Part shown: piece after piece, positions 41,983-52,383 of the stretch | Position numbering within the stretch: the first letter of the stretch is position 1 | Layout: each line of letters begins with the position of its first letter | From: Arachis hypogaea | Taxonomy: Eukaryota; Streptophyta; Magnoliopsida; Fabales; Fabaceae | Assembly (NCBI RefSeq): GCF_003086295.3 | Contig: NC_092039.1 | Coordinates: 69,707,649 to 69,771,648 of the forward strand | Direction of reading: 5' to 3' | Length of the DNA: 64,000 bases | Program-made: the position numbers and the translations under genes | Notes under the pieces: generated by a model | What the model was told of the DNA's origin: nothing | What the model saw: the letters and a program-made list of their open reading frames with translations, nothing else | The model's database searches: none

Positions 41983-43036
41983 GGTGGATTCATTCCTTGT
42001 TCTTATTTCCTTCTGCTTTTCGGTTTTTATATTATATGTTCATCTATGTTTTGTGTCTCTACTTCATGATCATTAGTAGTTCGTAACTATGTCTTAAAAT
42101 TATGAATAATTCCATTAATCCTTCACCACTCTTAAATGAAAAATGTTTTAATTCGAAAGAACAAGAAGTACATGAGTTTCGAATTTATCCTTGAATTTAA
42201 TTTAATTATATTGATGTGGTGATAATACTTTTTGTTTTCTGAATGAATGCTTAAATATTGCATATTTTTGATCTTGTTGTTTATGAATGTTAAAACTGTT
42301 GGCTCTTGAAAGAATGATGAACAAAGAGAAATGTTATTGATAATCAGAAAAATCATGAAATTGATTCTTGAAGCAAGAAAAAGCAGTGAAAAAGAAGAAG
42401 CTTGCGAAAAAAAAAAGAGAAGAAAATGGCGAAAAAAAAGCAAGCAGAAAAAGCCAATAGCCCTTAAAACCAAAAGGCAAGGGTAACAAGGATCCAAGGC
42501 TTTGAGCATCAATGGATAGGAGGGCCCAAGGAAATAAAATCCAGGCTTAAGCGACTAAATCAAAGCTGTCCCTAACCATGTGCTTGTGGCATGCAGGTCC
42601 AAGTGAAAAGCTTGAGACTGAGTGGTTAAAGTCGTGATCCAAAGCAAAAAGAGTGTGCTTAAGAGCTCTAAAAACCTCTAACTGGGGACTCTAGCAAAGC
42701 TGAGTCACAATCTGAAAAGGTTCACCCAGTCATGTGTCTGTGGCATTTATGTATCCGGTGGTAATACTGGAAAACAAAGTGCTTAGGGCCACGGCCAGGA
42801 CTCATAAGTAGCTGTGTTCAAGAATCAACATACTTAACTAGGAAAGTCAATAACACTATCCGAAATTCTAGGTTCCTAGAGAAGCCAATCATTCTAAACT
42901 TCAAAGGAAAAAGTGAGATGCCAAAACTGTTCAGAAGCAAAAAGCTACAAGTCCCGCTCATCTAATTATAATTAATATTCATTGATATTCTGAGATTTAT
43001 AGTATATTCTCTTCTTTTTATCCTATTTGATTTTCA
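41983..43036 (+). other. A2 3' untranslated region
   Basis: AT-rich with an A-rich tract (42360-42450); matches A0 and A1. No gene. Confidence 0.75.
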
Positions 43037-43074
43037 GTTGCTTGGGGACAAGCAACAATTCAAGTTTGGTGTTG
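43037..43074 (+). promoter_or_regulatory. A2 pre-PPT hairpin and polypurine tract
   Basis: GTTGCTTG (43037-43044), loop GGGA, CAAGCAAC (43049-43056), then TTCAAGTTTGGTGTTG at the LTR. Confidence 0.8.
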
Positions 43075-44313
43075 TGATGAGCGGATAATTTATACGCTTT
43101 TTGGCATCGTTTTTAGGTAGTTTTAGTAAGTTCAAGCTACTTTTAGGGATGTTTTCATTAGTTTTTATGCTAAATTCACATTTCTAGACTTTACTATGAG
43201 TTTGTGTGTTTTTCTGTGATTTCAGGTAATTTCTGGCTGAAATTGAGGGACTTGAGCAAAATTCTGATAGGAGGCTGACAAAGGACTGCTGATGCTGTTG
43301 GAATCTGACCTCCCTGCACTCGAAATGAATTTCCTGGAGCTACAGAACTCCAGATGGTGCACTCTCAATGGCGTTGAAACGTAGACATTCAGAGCTTTCC
43401 AGCAATATATAATAGTCCATACTTTATTCGGGAATTGACAATGTAAACTGGCGCTCAACGCCAGTTCTATGTTGCTGTCTGGAGTAAAACGCCAGAAACA
43501 CGTCATGACCCGGAGTTGAACGCCCAAAACACGTTACAACTTGGCATTCAACTCCAAAAGAAGCCTCAGCTCGTGGATAGATCAAGCTCAGCCCAAACAC
43601 ACACCAAGTGGGCCCCGGAAGTGAATTTATGCATCAATTACTTACTCATGTAAACCCTAGTAGCTAGTCTAGTATAAATAGGATAATTTACTATTGTACT
43701 ATACATCTTTGGTCTCAGTTTTGTTTTATTCTTCATCCTAGGAGACTATTGATCACGTTTTAGGGGCTGGCCATTCGGCCATGCCTGGACCTTTCACTTA
43801 TGTATTTTCAACGGTGGAGTTTCTACACACCATAGATTAAGGGTGTGGAGCTCTGCTGTGCCTCAAGTTTTAATGCAATTACTATTATTTTCTATTCAAT
43901 TCTCGTTATTCCTATTCTAAGATATTCGTTGCACTTCAACTTGATGAATGTGATGATCCGTGACACTCATCATCATTCTCACCTATGAACGCACGTTATT
44001 GACAACCACTTCCGTTCTACCTTAGGCCGGGCGCATATCTCTTAGATTCCTTAATCAGAATCTTCGTGGTATAAGCTAGAATTGATGGCGGCATTCATGG
44101 GAATCTGGATGGTCTAACCTTGTCTGTGGTATTCCGAGTAGGATTCCGAAATTGAATGACTGTGACGAGCTTCAAACTTCTGAAGGCTAGGCGTTAGTGA
44201 CAGACGCAAAAGAATCAAGGGATTCTACTCCAACCTGATTGAGAACCGACAGATGATTAGCCGTGCTGTGACAGAGCATTTTGACCTTTTTCACTGAGAG
44301 GATGGGATGTAGC
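43075..44313 (+). repeat. A2 3' LTR, first part
   Basis: Palindromes at 43445-43560 and TATAAATA at 43673-43680. Interrupted by F after GTAGC (44309-44313); continues at 51948. Confidence 0.9.
44309..44313. repeat. Target site duplication GTAGC, left copy (F)
   Basis: Matches 51943-51947 on the other side of F. Confidence 0.92.
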
Positions 44314-46445
44314 TGATGTGTGGAAAACGATCCAACACAAAACTCACCGGCAAGTGTACCGGGTCGCATCAAGTAATAATAACTTACATGAGTGAGGTCG
44401 ATCCCACAGGGATTGAAGGATTGAGCAATTTTAGTTTAGTGGGTGATTTAGTCAAGCGAATCAAGTTTTAGTTGAGTGATTTGTGTTTAACAGAAAGTAA
44501 ATGACAGTAAATGTAAAGGGGGAAGGGAGAAATGCAGTAAATTGAAGAACAGAATTGTAAATGTGCAGAATCTTAAAGAGCAAGAAAGTAAATGACTGAA
44601 ACTTAAAGTGCAAGAAACTTAAATTGCAGTAACTTAAATGGCAAGAAAGATAAATTGCTAGAAAGTAAAAGGGAATTGAGGAATGGGATTGCAGGATCTA
44701 ATCAAAGAAGATGTAAATTGCAGTAAATGGTTGAGCAGAAAGTAAATCAGAAGCAATAAGCATTCAAACAGAATTGAAAGGAAATGTAGCAGAGGTTCAC
44801 AGAAGAACCCAAAATAAGTTGTGATCTCAGGATCCCAAGGGCTTAGGTAGCAGAGCCTAAAACCCAATTTCCTTCCCAGATCTGAATTAACTAAGCAATT
44901 AACAGAAAATTAAAGATGAAGCAGTAGAAGAACAGATTTGGAATTCAATTAAGCAGAGAATAAAGTGCAAAGAGCTTGAATGGGAATTGGGACAGAATTT
45001 CCCCAATTTCACACACCCAATACTCAAAAAACAGAAGAGTAGAATTGCCCAAGAGAATGGAGGAAGGAGATCAATCAATTCTCCCTTGATCCTCTTAGTT
45101 CTCGAACAAGTCTCTCAAGAAAGCTCAAAGACAAAGGAAATTCAAACGCTCTTAAAAATAAGAGTCAAAATTCAAAGCTCAAAGTAAAGATAGCTCAAAA
45201 GTCCTAATTACATCAAACTAAGTCCTATTTATACACTTTCTATTCTTGGATAATGGGATTTGGATGGGCTTTTGGATTGGTGAAGAAATGAATTCAAATG
45301 AATTTTTAATTTGAATTTTGGCCCAAAAACCACTCCCAGGAGGCTGCCCTGCCCTTGTGGAGGGCAGGGCAGAAAATTGATGCTTGGTGCTTGGAGTTGG
45401 TGCGGCCATGTTGCGTCTTGGTGCTGCGTGGTGCGCGTCTTGGTGCGCCAGAGGCTGCCCTGCCCGCGCCAAGGGCAGGGCGGGAATGTTGGTGCTGCCA
45501 GATTGAAGATTGCGTGCGGATGGTGCTGCCAGATGCGAAGGTTGGTGCGCCAGGAAAGGAAATTGGCGCGCCAGAGTGAGTTGGTGCGTGGGACGCTGCC
45601 CTGCCCGCGCCAAGGGCAGGGCAGGAACGGGTTTGGTGCGCCAGGGACGAGTTGGTGCGCACGGATCGTGCCAAGGAAGGAATTGGTGCGCGCGTTGGTG
45701 CTTCTTGATGCGCACACTCACGATTCTGCCCTGCCCGCGCCAAGGGCAGGGCAATGACCCTTCCTTCATGGCCCGCGTTCGAAACTGGGCGGAAGCATGC
45801 GCCACACTAATTTTCCTTGGTTTCTTGGTACGGTAGTCACTCTTAGTCCTTGGCTTCCTCATGGTCCCTTGCTCGAGCCTTGTAGCATGCATAGTTGATA
45901 TTTTCTCCTTGAGTTTCTTCCTCATGGAGCCCGATTCTGCCCTTCACAAGGGCAGGGCAGACTTTGCTTCTCTTGGTTCCAAGGCATCATTTTGTGCTCT
46001 GCCCTTGGAGTGGGCAGGGCAGAGTTGCCTATGCTTGCTTGGTCACCTAATGCTGCCATCCTAGAGGGCATTCTGCCCTTGTGGAGGGCAAGGTTGCTTC
46101 CCTCATTAGTTGCGGCACGCTTCTCTCCTCTTTGGCCACGCTTTCCTTTTCTTGTGTCACGCTTCTTAGGCCACGCTTTTCATTTTCTTTTCTTTTCTTC
46201 ACCTAAAATAAACCAAACAACCACTCAAAGTATCACTAAATTCAAGAGGCTTATAAATCAATTAAAATTCAATTAAAATAATCTCAAACCTCAATAATTA
46301 ACATTAAATTCATGGTGGTTGTATGATTTAAAGAAGTTATGCATTTTCACACCAAATCACTTACTTAGGATGCAAGAAAGTGCATAAATGCTAACTAAAC
46401 AAGTGAAATTAGCTTGAAAAATGGGTATATGATGACTTGTCATCA
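44314..46445 (-). repeat. F 3' LTR
   Basis: 2132 bp. On the minus strand TGATGACAAGTC (46445) to CCACACATCA (44314). TATA box TATAAATA at 45226-45233; seven GCCCTGCCC..GGGCAGGGC palindromes in U3 at 45340-46095. Long frames on both strands of U3 are produced by these repeats. Confidence 0.94.
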
Positions 46446-46482
46446 CAACACCAAACTTAAACCTTGCTTGTCCCCAAGCAAG
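46446..46482 (-). promoter_or_regulatory. F pre-PPT hairpin and polypurine tract
   Basis: On the minus strand CTTGCTTG, loop GGGA, CAAGCAAG (46463-46482), then GTTTAAGTTTGGTGTTG at the LTR. Confidence 0.8.
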
Positions 46483-47971
46483 CATCAAAACTAAGAGTAA
46501 ATGAAATGAATAAGAAAAGAATGCATATCCTTATTATGCAGATAGCAGAACTTGATCTATGGGGCTTCTATGCAGACAATGACAACTCATTTATTGTTGC
46601 TGCTGCATAATACACATTTTGCATCAAAGGTTTGCTAAGCTTGCTGTTATAAGACTCTTCTTTTGATTACTCCCTTGGTAACTCTTTTTATAATGCTTTA
46701 ACAAGCTTATTACTTTCTTATAGGTTGGGTGTCAAATGCTGCAGCATAGCCTTTGGCTTTATTTTCTTTTCTTTTGCTCAACATCTTTCCACCACAGACA
46801 CTTAGCTCATTAATTCTTCCTAGGATCATTGATGCCCAGCATCTCTTTGGATCACTAAGTGCTTTGTATCTGAGTTGCTCTTTATTGTGGATTTTCAATT
46901 GGCCATCCCAAATCAGTTGATCTAAGTGACCGGGTTTCAAAATACCCCTTAGAATTTACTCATCCAAGCAGATCTCAGTACAAGAACACCACAGACATTT
47001 GTCCTAAGGTTCAAGCCATTGGTGTCCAACCTTTTTTTTTTGTTTTTCTTGCCACTTTGGCTTTTTTCTTTCTTCCTTTTCTTTCTGTTTTTGTTACCAA
47101 GGGTATTTCATTCTTGATATGAGTTTTCATAACAGCAAGCTAACTCACAATTGGATGAAAATGATATTATGCAACATTTATTTCATGAGTTATGCATTTA
47201 ATCAAACACATATGCCACCACCAACTTCCATTCATACTCATGCAACATTGGATATTTTACTTTTCAATTCAAGTCAAACTCTTTTATTTAAGCCATTGGG
47301 ACACAAAGCAATATTTAAAGCTAAGTGATGGATACAAGCATTATGCAGACTTGGCATTTTCACAAACAATTTCACTTGTAGCTAAATAAACACTTTAGCA
47401 AGAAATGCAATGATTTCCATGTTCGAAATAATACACAGCAGCAAGGATTAAATTTAGGTACAACCTTTGAAGTTGCAGCTCTTTGATTTTTCTTTCTGCT
47501 ATGTCCTCTTTGAGTCAAAATGCATAATGTCTTCAATTGTTGATTCATGTCTTGCATAATCCTCAAAGTTGCTTGCTTCTCAAGCCCTTGATTATATGGT
47601 TAGTAAGCATAAATTGAGTGTGGCTTTTAGGATTTATTTTGGTGTGTGAACACCAAACTTAATTGTTTTGCCACTGTCTCAGATGTGCCAAGTTAACCAT
47701 ATTTGAAACCATGTATCCTTGCTAAAAGTTGAATGAAATAAAAGCTAGAAAACAATTCAACAGTTGAATAATGTGTTTGATTGCTTGGAGCTAGAGTCAT
47801 GCAGGAGGTGAGAATGTGTTTTCAATTGATATTTTTGGTGGAACACCAAACTTAGAAGTTTTCATTCTCCCTCAAATTGTTTTTGGTGTGCAACACCAAA
47901 CTTAGCTCCTTGCAATGCACAACAATTACTCAACATTTTTATTGAAAAGCTATGAAAAGAAACTACCTCAG
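46483..47971 (-). other. F 3' untranslated region with three PPT-like hairpins
   Basis: Perfect hairpins of TTTGGTG(T) with its complement at 47638-47657 (loop GTGA), 47834-47850 (GAA) and 47882-47900 (GCA). On the minus strand each carries AAGTTTGGTG. No gene. Confidence 0.7.
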
Positions 47972-47989
47972 GTTGGGTTGCCTCCCAAC
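47972..47989 (-). ncRNA. Post-gag hairpin of F
   Basis: On the minus strand GTTGGG, loop AGGCAA, CCCAAC, about 100 bases after the stop. Confidence 0.65.
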
Positions 47990-48092
47990 AAGCGCTTTTT
48001 TATTGTCATTAGCTTGACATCTTCATTTTTGCTTATCATGGGGGTCGGAAATCACAGTGCCTTAGCCTGTCTGTCTTCACTATGAATTTCCT

Positions 48093-49553
48093 TCATGTTT
48101 CTTCTTTGATGACTTCTATGCACTCTTGTGGAAGTATCTTAGTCACAGTGTAGTGATCAGACAACTGTGGGGATACCTTCAAGGGTTGAGTATTGATCAT
48201 CACTCGATCCCCTAGTGAAAACTTCCCAGTGGAGATTTTCTGCTTGTCTTTAGTTTTCTCCGCTGTCTCTTTTTGAAGGAATTCTCTGTTGTGTTTTTCT
48301 TGGCTGGTACTTCCTTTTTCATTGTCTCCTATGATCTTTTTCCATCCTTCCTTCTTTGTAGCATCTTCGTTATTGGTTGGTTTATCCTCACTGGTTTTGA
48401 AGAAAGTATTTGGTTTCTTCTCACCTATTTCTGCAAAGTGCTTTGCCAATTGAGCTATCTGCTTCTCAAGTCCTCTCATTAACATCTCTTGGTTCCTAGT
48501 TGTTTCCTCTTGATGTTTCATCATTCTCTCCATTAGGATCTCCAAGTTTGTGATTCTCTGAGAATCTTGTGGGGTCGGTTGGTTATGACATGTTGAAGAT
48601 AGGAAGGGTGAGTATGGTGGCGGCATGCAGTGGTTGTTATTGCTGTAATGGTGTTTTTGATGGTTTATGAAGTCCGGGTTGTTGTAATGGAATTCTCTTG
48701 GTCTTTGATTTTGGTACTCACTCCCTCTCCAGTTAAGATGGGTTTGGAAGTGTCTGTGTTGTGGGTATTGGCTTTGGGTGGTGTTAGTGGGTGGGGGATG
48801 TTGATTGGTTGTGGTCATGGAATTGTCTTGGCGGAAACTTCCTTGTTCTTGATGTTGAGGCTCCCTCATTCTCAGATAAGAATGAGGTCTCCATGGTGGA
48901 AATTTAGCATCCACTGCAGCAGACAACTCTCTGTTTTGCTGTGGTTGATGGTGCATTTGTTTATTTTGGTCCTTGAACGCATTCACCTTTTCAATATTTG
49001 CCACTTCTTTTTCTGAGCTTGCATTATGTGGTTTCTTAGATGGATGTTGGTTGTTGACTCCTTTGTCATTGGAGTCCGTGATTCCTTGAGCATTTGTTGT
49101 TGCTTTGAGTAGGCCATCTGAGAAGTAGTCCACTACTTTTCTTGTTTCTGGGGTCAATCCTTCATAGAAAGCTCGGAGGCCCACTTTGTCAGTTGCTTTC
49201 TTGTATCTTTCCCAAGCCTTGAAGAGTGGTTCTTCGTCCCCTTGTGTGAATAGATGTCCCTCTTCTTTCAGCTGGATGATCTGTTTGGATGAGGTGAATT
49301 TGGCCAGAAATTTGATGACCAAATCATCCCAACTAGTAATACTTCCTTGGGGAAAAGTTTCAAACCATTGTGCAGCTTCACCCTTTAATGAGAAAGGGAA
49401 TAACAGGATCTTGTAAGTATCCTGATCTGTACCATCAGTTTTGACCGCATTGCAAGTTCTCAGGAAAGTAGATATATGCTGTTGAGGATCCTCTGATGGA
49501 TTTCCATCATAAGAACAATTGTTCTTGATGAGTGCAATGAGTGGTGGCTTCAT
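48093..49553 (-). CDS. Gag fused to integrase C-terminal tail, no protease
   Basis: Intact. The first in-frame ATG is at 49553 (MKPPLIAL), giving 486 residues; the frame is open 25 codons further without an ATG, so Gag may be N-terminally trimmed relative to E. The capsid region starts almost at once (NNCSYDGN, ILLFPFSLKGEAAQW, LFKAWERYKKATD). It is followed by a Gln/His/Pro/Asn-rich linker and coiled coil, with no zinc knuckle. At about residue 435 it turns into KFSLGDRVMINTQP to CIEVIKEET, the first part of the SH3-like integrase tail seen in E and G. Protease, RT, RNase H and integrase core are all missing. Processing and polymerase functions must come in trans. Independent of E: the joint is elsewhere and the protease is gone. 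Confidence 0.85.
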   Translation of the reverse strand: MKPPLIALIKNNCSYDGNPSEDPQQHISTFLRTCNAVKTDGTDQDTYKILLFPFSLKGEAAQWFETFPQGSITSWDDLVIKFLAKFTSSKQIIQLKEEGHLFTQGDEEPLFKAWERYKKATDKVGLRAFYEGLTPETRKVVDYFSDGLLKATTNAQGITDSNDKGVNNQHPSKKPHNASSEKEVANIEKVNAFKDQNKQMHHQPQQNRELSAAVDAKFPPWRPHSYLRMREPQHQEQGSFRQDNSMTTTNQHPPPTNTTQSQYPQHRHFQTHLNWRGSEYQNQRPREFHYNNPDFINHQKHHYSNNNHCMPPPYSPFLSSTCHNQPTPQDSQRITNLEILMERMMKHQEETTRNQEMLMRGLEKQIAQLAKHFAEIGEKKPNTFFKTSEDKPTNNEDATKKEGWKKIIGDNEKGSTSQEKHNREFLQKETAEKTKDKQKISTGKFSLGDRVMINTQPLKVSPQLSDHYTVTKILPQECIEVIKEET

Positions 49554-49787
49554 GTCATGATACCCTATGTCTGTAGAAAGTTGATTTGCTGTGATATGCA
49601 AACAATCAGGATGATCAATCAACAACACGCTTGAGAATTACGTGCAGTTATTTGAGATAAATTGTTAGTGAGTTAGTAGAGGCAATTTCTCGAACAGTTA
49701 GTGTGTTAGTAAGGGTTAGAATAACAGAAAAGAAAAATGCTTAATCTAGATCTCCACTTCACTTAATCATTGTCAATCTATTTCAAT

Positions 49788-49804
49788 CCCCGGTAACGGC
49801 GCCA
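49788..49804 (-). other. F primer binding site
   Basis: On the minus strand TGGCGCCGTTACCGGGG, one mismatch to the tRNA-Asp complement. The LTR-PBS spacer AGTTTT is identical to that of E. Confidence 0.9.
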
Positions 49805-49810
49805 AAAACT

Positions 49811-51942
49811 TGATGTGTGGAAAACGATCCAACACAAAACTCACCAGCAACTGTACCGGGTCGCATCAAGTAATAATAACTCACATGAGTGAGGTCGATC
49901 CCACAGGGATTGAAGGATTGAGCAATTTTAGTTTAGTGGGTGATTTAGTCAAGCGAATCAAGTTTTAGTTGAGTGATTTGTGTTTAACAGAAAGTAAATG
50001 ACAGTAAATGTAAAGGGGGAAGGGAGAAATGCAGTAAATTGAAGAACAGAATTGTAAATGTGCAGAATCTTAAAGAGCAAGAAAGTAAATGACTGAAACT
50101 TAAAGTGCAAGAAACTTAAATTGCAGTAACTTAAATGGCAAGAAAGATAAATTGCTAGAAAGTAAAAGGGAATTGAGGAATGGGATTGCAGGATCTAATC
50201 AAAGAAGATGTAAATTGCAGTAAATGGTTGAGCAGAAAGTAAATCAGAAGCAATAAGCATTCAAACAGAATTGAAAGGAAATGTAGCAGAGGTTCACAGA
50301 AGAACCCAAAATAAGTTGTGATCTCAGGATCCCAAGGGCTTAGGTAGCAGAGCCTAAAACCCAATTTCCTTCCCAGATCTGAATTAACTAAGCAATTAAC
50401 AGAAAATTAAAGATGAAGCAGTAGAAGAACAGATTTGGAATTCAATTAAGCAGAGAATAAAGTGCAAAGAGCTTGAATGGGAATTGGGATAGAATTTCCC
50501 TAATTTCACACACCCAATACTCAGAAAACAGAAGAGTAGAATTGCCCAAGAGAATGGAGGAAGGAGATCAATCAATTCTCCCTTGATCCTCTTAGTTCTC
50601 GAACAAGTCTCTCAAGAAAGCTCAAAGACAAAGGAAATTCAAACGCTCTTAAAACTAAGAGTCAAAATTCAAAGCTCAAAGTAAAGATAGCTCAAAAGTC
50701 CTAATTACATCAAACTAAGTCCTATTTATACACTTTCTATTCTTGGATAATGGGATTTGGATGGGCTTTTGGATTGGTGAAGAAATGAATTCAAATGAAT
50801 TTTTAATTTGAATTTTGGCCCAAAAACCACTCCCAGGAGGCTGCCCTGCCCTTGTGGAGGGCAGGGCAGAAAATTGATGCTTGGTGCTTGGAGTTGGTGC
50901 GGCCATGTTGCGTCTTGGTGCTGCGTGGTGCGCGTCTTGGTGCGCCAGAGGCTGCCCTGCCCGCGCCAAGGGCAGGGCGGGAATGTTGGTGCTGCCAGAT
51001 TGAAGATTGCGTGCGGATGGTGCTGCCAGATGCGAAGGTTGGTGCGCCAGGAAAGGAAATTGGCGCGCCAGAGTGAGTTGGTGCGTGGGACGCTGCCCTG
51101 CCTGCGCCAAGGGCAGGGCAGGAACGGGTTTGGTGCGCCAGGGACGAGTTGGTGCGCACGGATCATGCCAAGGAAGGAATTGGTGCGCGCGTTGGTGCTT
51201 CTTGATGCGCACACTCACGATTCTGCCCTGCCCGCGCCAAGGGCAGGGCAATGACCCTTCCTTCATGGCCCGCGTTCGAAACTGGGCGGAAGCATGCGCC
51301 ACACTAATTTTCCTTGGTTTCTTGGTACGGTAGTCACTCTTAGTCCTTGGCTTCCTCATGGTCCCTTGCTCGAGCCTTGTAGCATGCATAGTTGATATTT
51401 TCTCCTTGATTTTCTTCCTCATGGAGCCCGATTCTGCCCTCCACAAGGGCAGGGCAGACTTTGCTTCTCTTGGTTCCAAGGCATCATTTTGTGCTCTGCC
51501 CTTGGAGTGGGCAGGGCAGAGTTGCCTATGCTTGCTTGGTCACCTAATGCTGCCATCCTAGAGGGCATTCTGCCCTTGTGGAGGGCAAGGTTGCTTCCCT
51601 CATTAGTTGCGGCACGCTTCTCTCCTCTTTGGCCACGCTTTCCTTTTCTTGTGTCACGCTTCTTAGGCCACGCTTTTCATTTTCTTTTCTTTTCTTCACC
51701 TAAAATAAACCAAACAACCACTCAAAGTATCACTAAATTCAAGAGGCTTATAAATCAATTAAAATTCAATTAAAATAATCTCAAACCTCAATGATTAACA
51801 TTAAATTCATGGTGGTTGTATGATTTAAAGAAGTTATGCATTTTCACACCAAATCACTTACTTAGGATGCAAGAAAGTGCATAAATGCTAACTAAACAAG
51901 TGAAATTAGCTTGAAAAATGGGTATATGATGACTTGTCATCA
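49811..51942 (-). repeat. F 5' LTR
   Basis: 2132 bp, same length as the 3' LTR; about a dozen substitutions counted by eye. TATA box at 50723-50730 (TATAAATA, minus). Confidence 0.95.
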
Positions 51943-51947
51943 GTAGC
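51943..51947. repeat. Target site duplication GTAGC, right copy (F)
   Basis: Right flank of F; A2 LTR homology resumes from here without loss. Confidence 0.92.
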
Positions 51948-52383
51948 CATTGACAACGGTGATGCCCTACATACAGCTTGCCATGGAAAGGAGTAAGAAG
52001 GATTGAAGGAAGAAGTAGGAAAGTAGAAAAAGAAAGGGCACAGTATCTCCATACGCTTATCTGAAATTCCCACCATTAATTTACATAAGTATTTCTATCC
52101 TATGTTATTTATCTTTATTTCCTGCTTATTATTTATTATTATTCGAAAATCCATAATCAATTATAATCCGCCTGACTGAGATTTACAAGATGACCATAGC
52201 TTGCTTCATACCAACAATCTCTGTGGGATCGACTCTTACTCACGTAAGGTTTATTACTTGGACGACCCAGTACACTTGCTGGTTAGGTGAACGGAGTTGT
52301 GTCCACACATAGCAAAGAGCTATTATAATTATTTCATACAACAACAAAGAATACAACATTGATGATCACAATTTCGTCCACCA
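51948..52383 (+). repeat. A2 3' LTR, last part
   Basis: U5 end with CTTAC/GTAAG and CCAG/CTGG hairpins (about 52240-52282), ending CGTCCACCA. With the first part it totals 1675 bp. The next bases belong to G. Confidence 0.9.

Larger units (their letters stand above)
44314..51942 (-). mobile_element. F, complete minus-strand Gag-only LTR element
   Basis: 7629 bp, two 2132-bp LTRs, PBS, PPT and TSD GTAGC. The single gene encodes Gag joined to an integrase tail. No protease, RT or integrase core. PBS spacer, PPT and 3' UTR hairpins match E and G. The youngest insertion in the window by LTR similarity. Confidence 0.95.
38286..52383 (+). mobile_element. A2, FIDEL-like element lacking its 5' part, carrying F
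   Basis: Gag C-terminal half, protease, internal palindromes, ORF2, 3' UTR, PPT and 3' LTR (43075-44313 plus 51948-52383). RT and integrase are absent between protease and ORF2, so this copy is non-autonomous even apart from its mutations. Its 5' LTR and gag start are replaced by A1 at the 38286 junction. Its LTR ends inside G at 52383. Confidence 0.85.

Noticed and set aside
45218..45925. Long overlapping open frames on both strands in the F LTRs (also 50715-51479)
   Set aside because: They arise from GC-rich palindromes lacking stop codons; same frames in both LTRs, no domain, inside U3.
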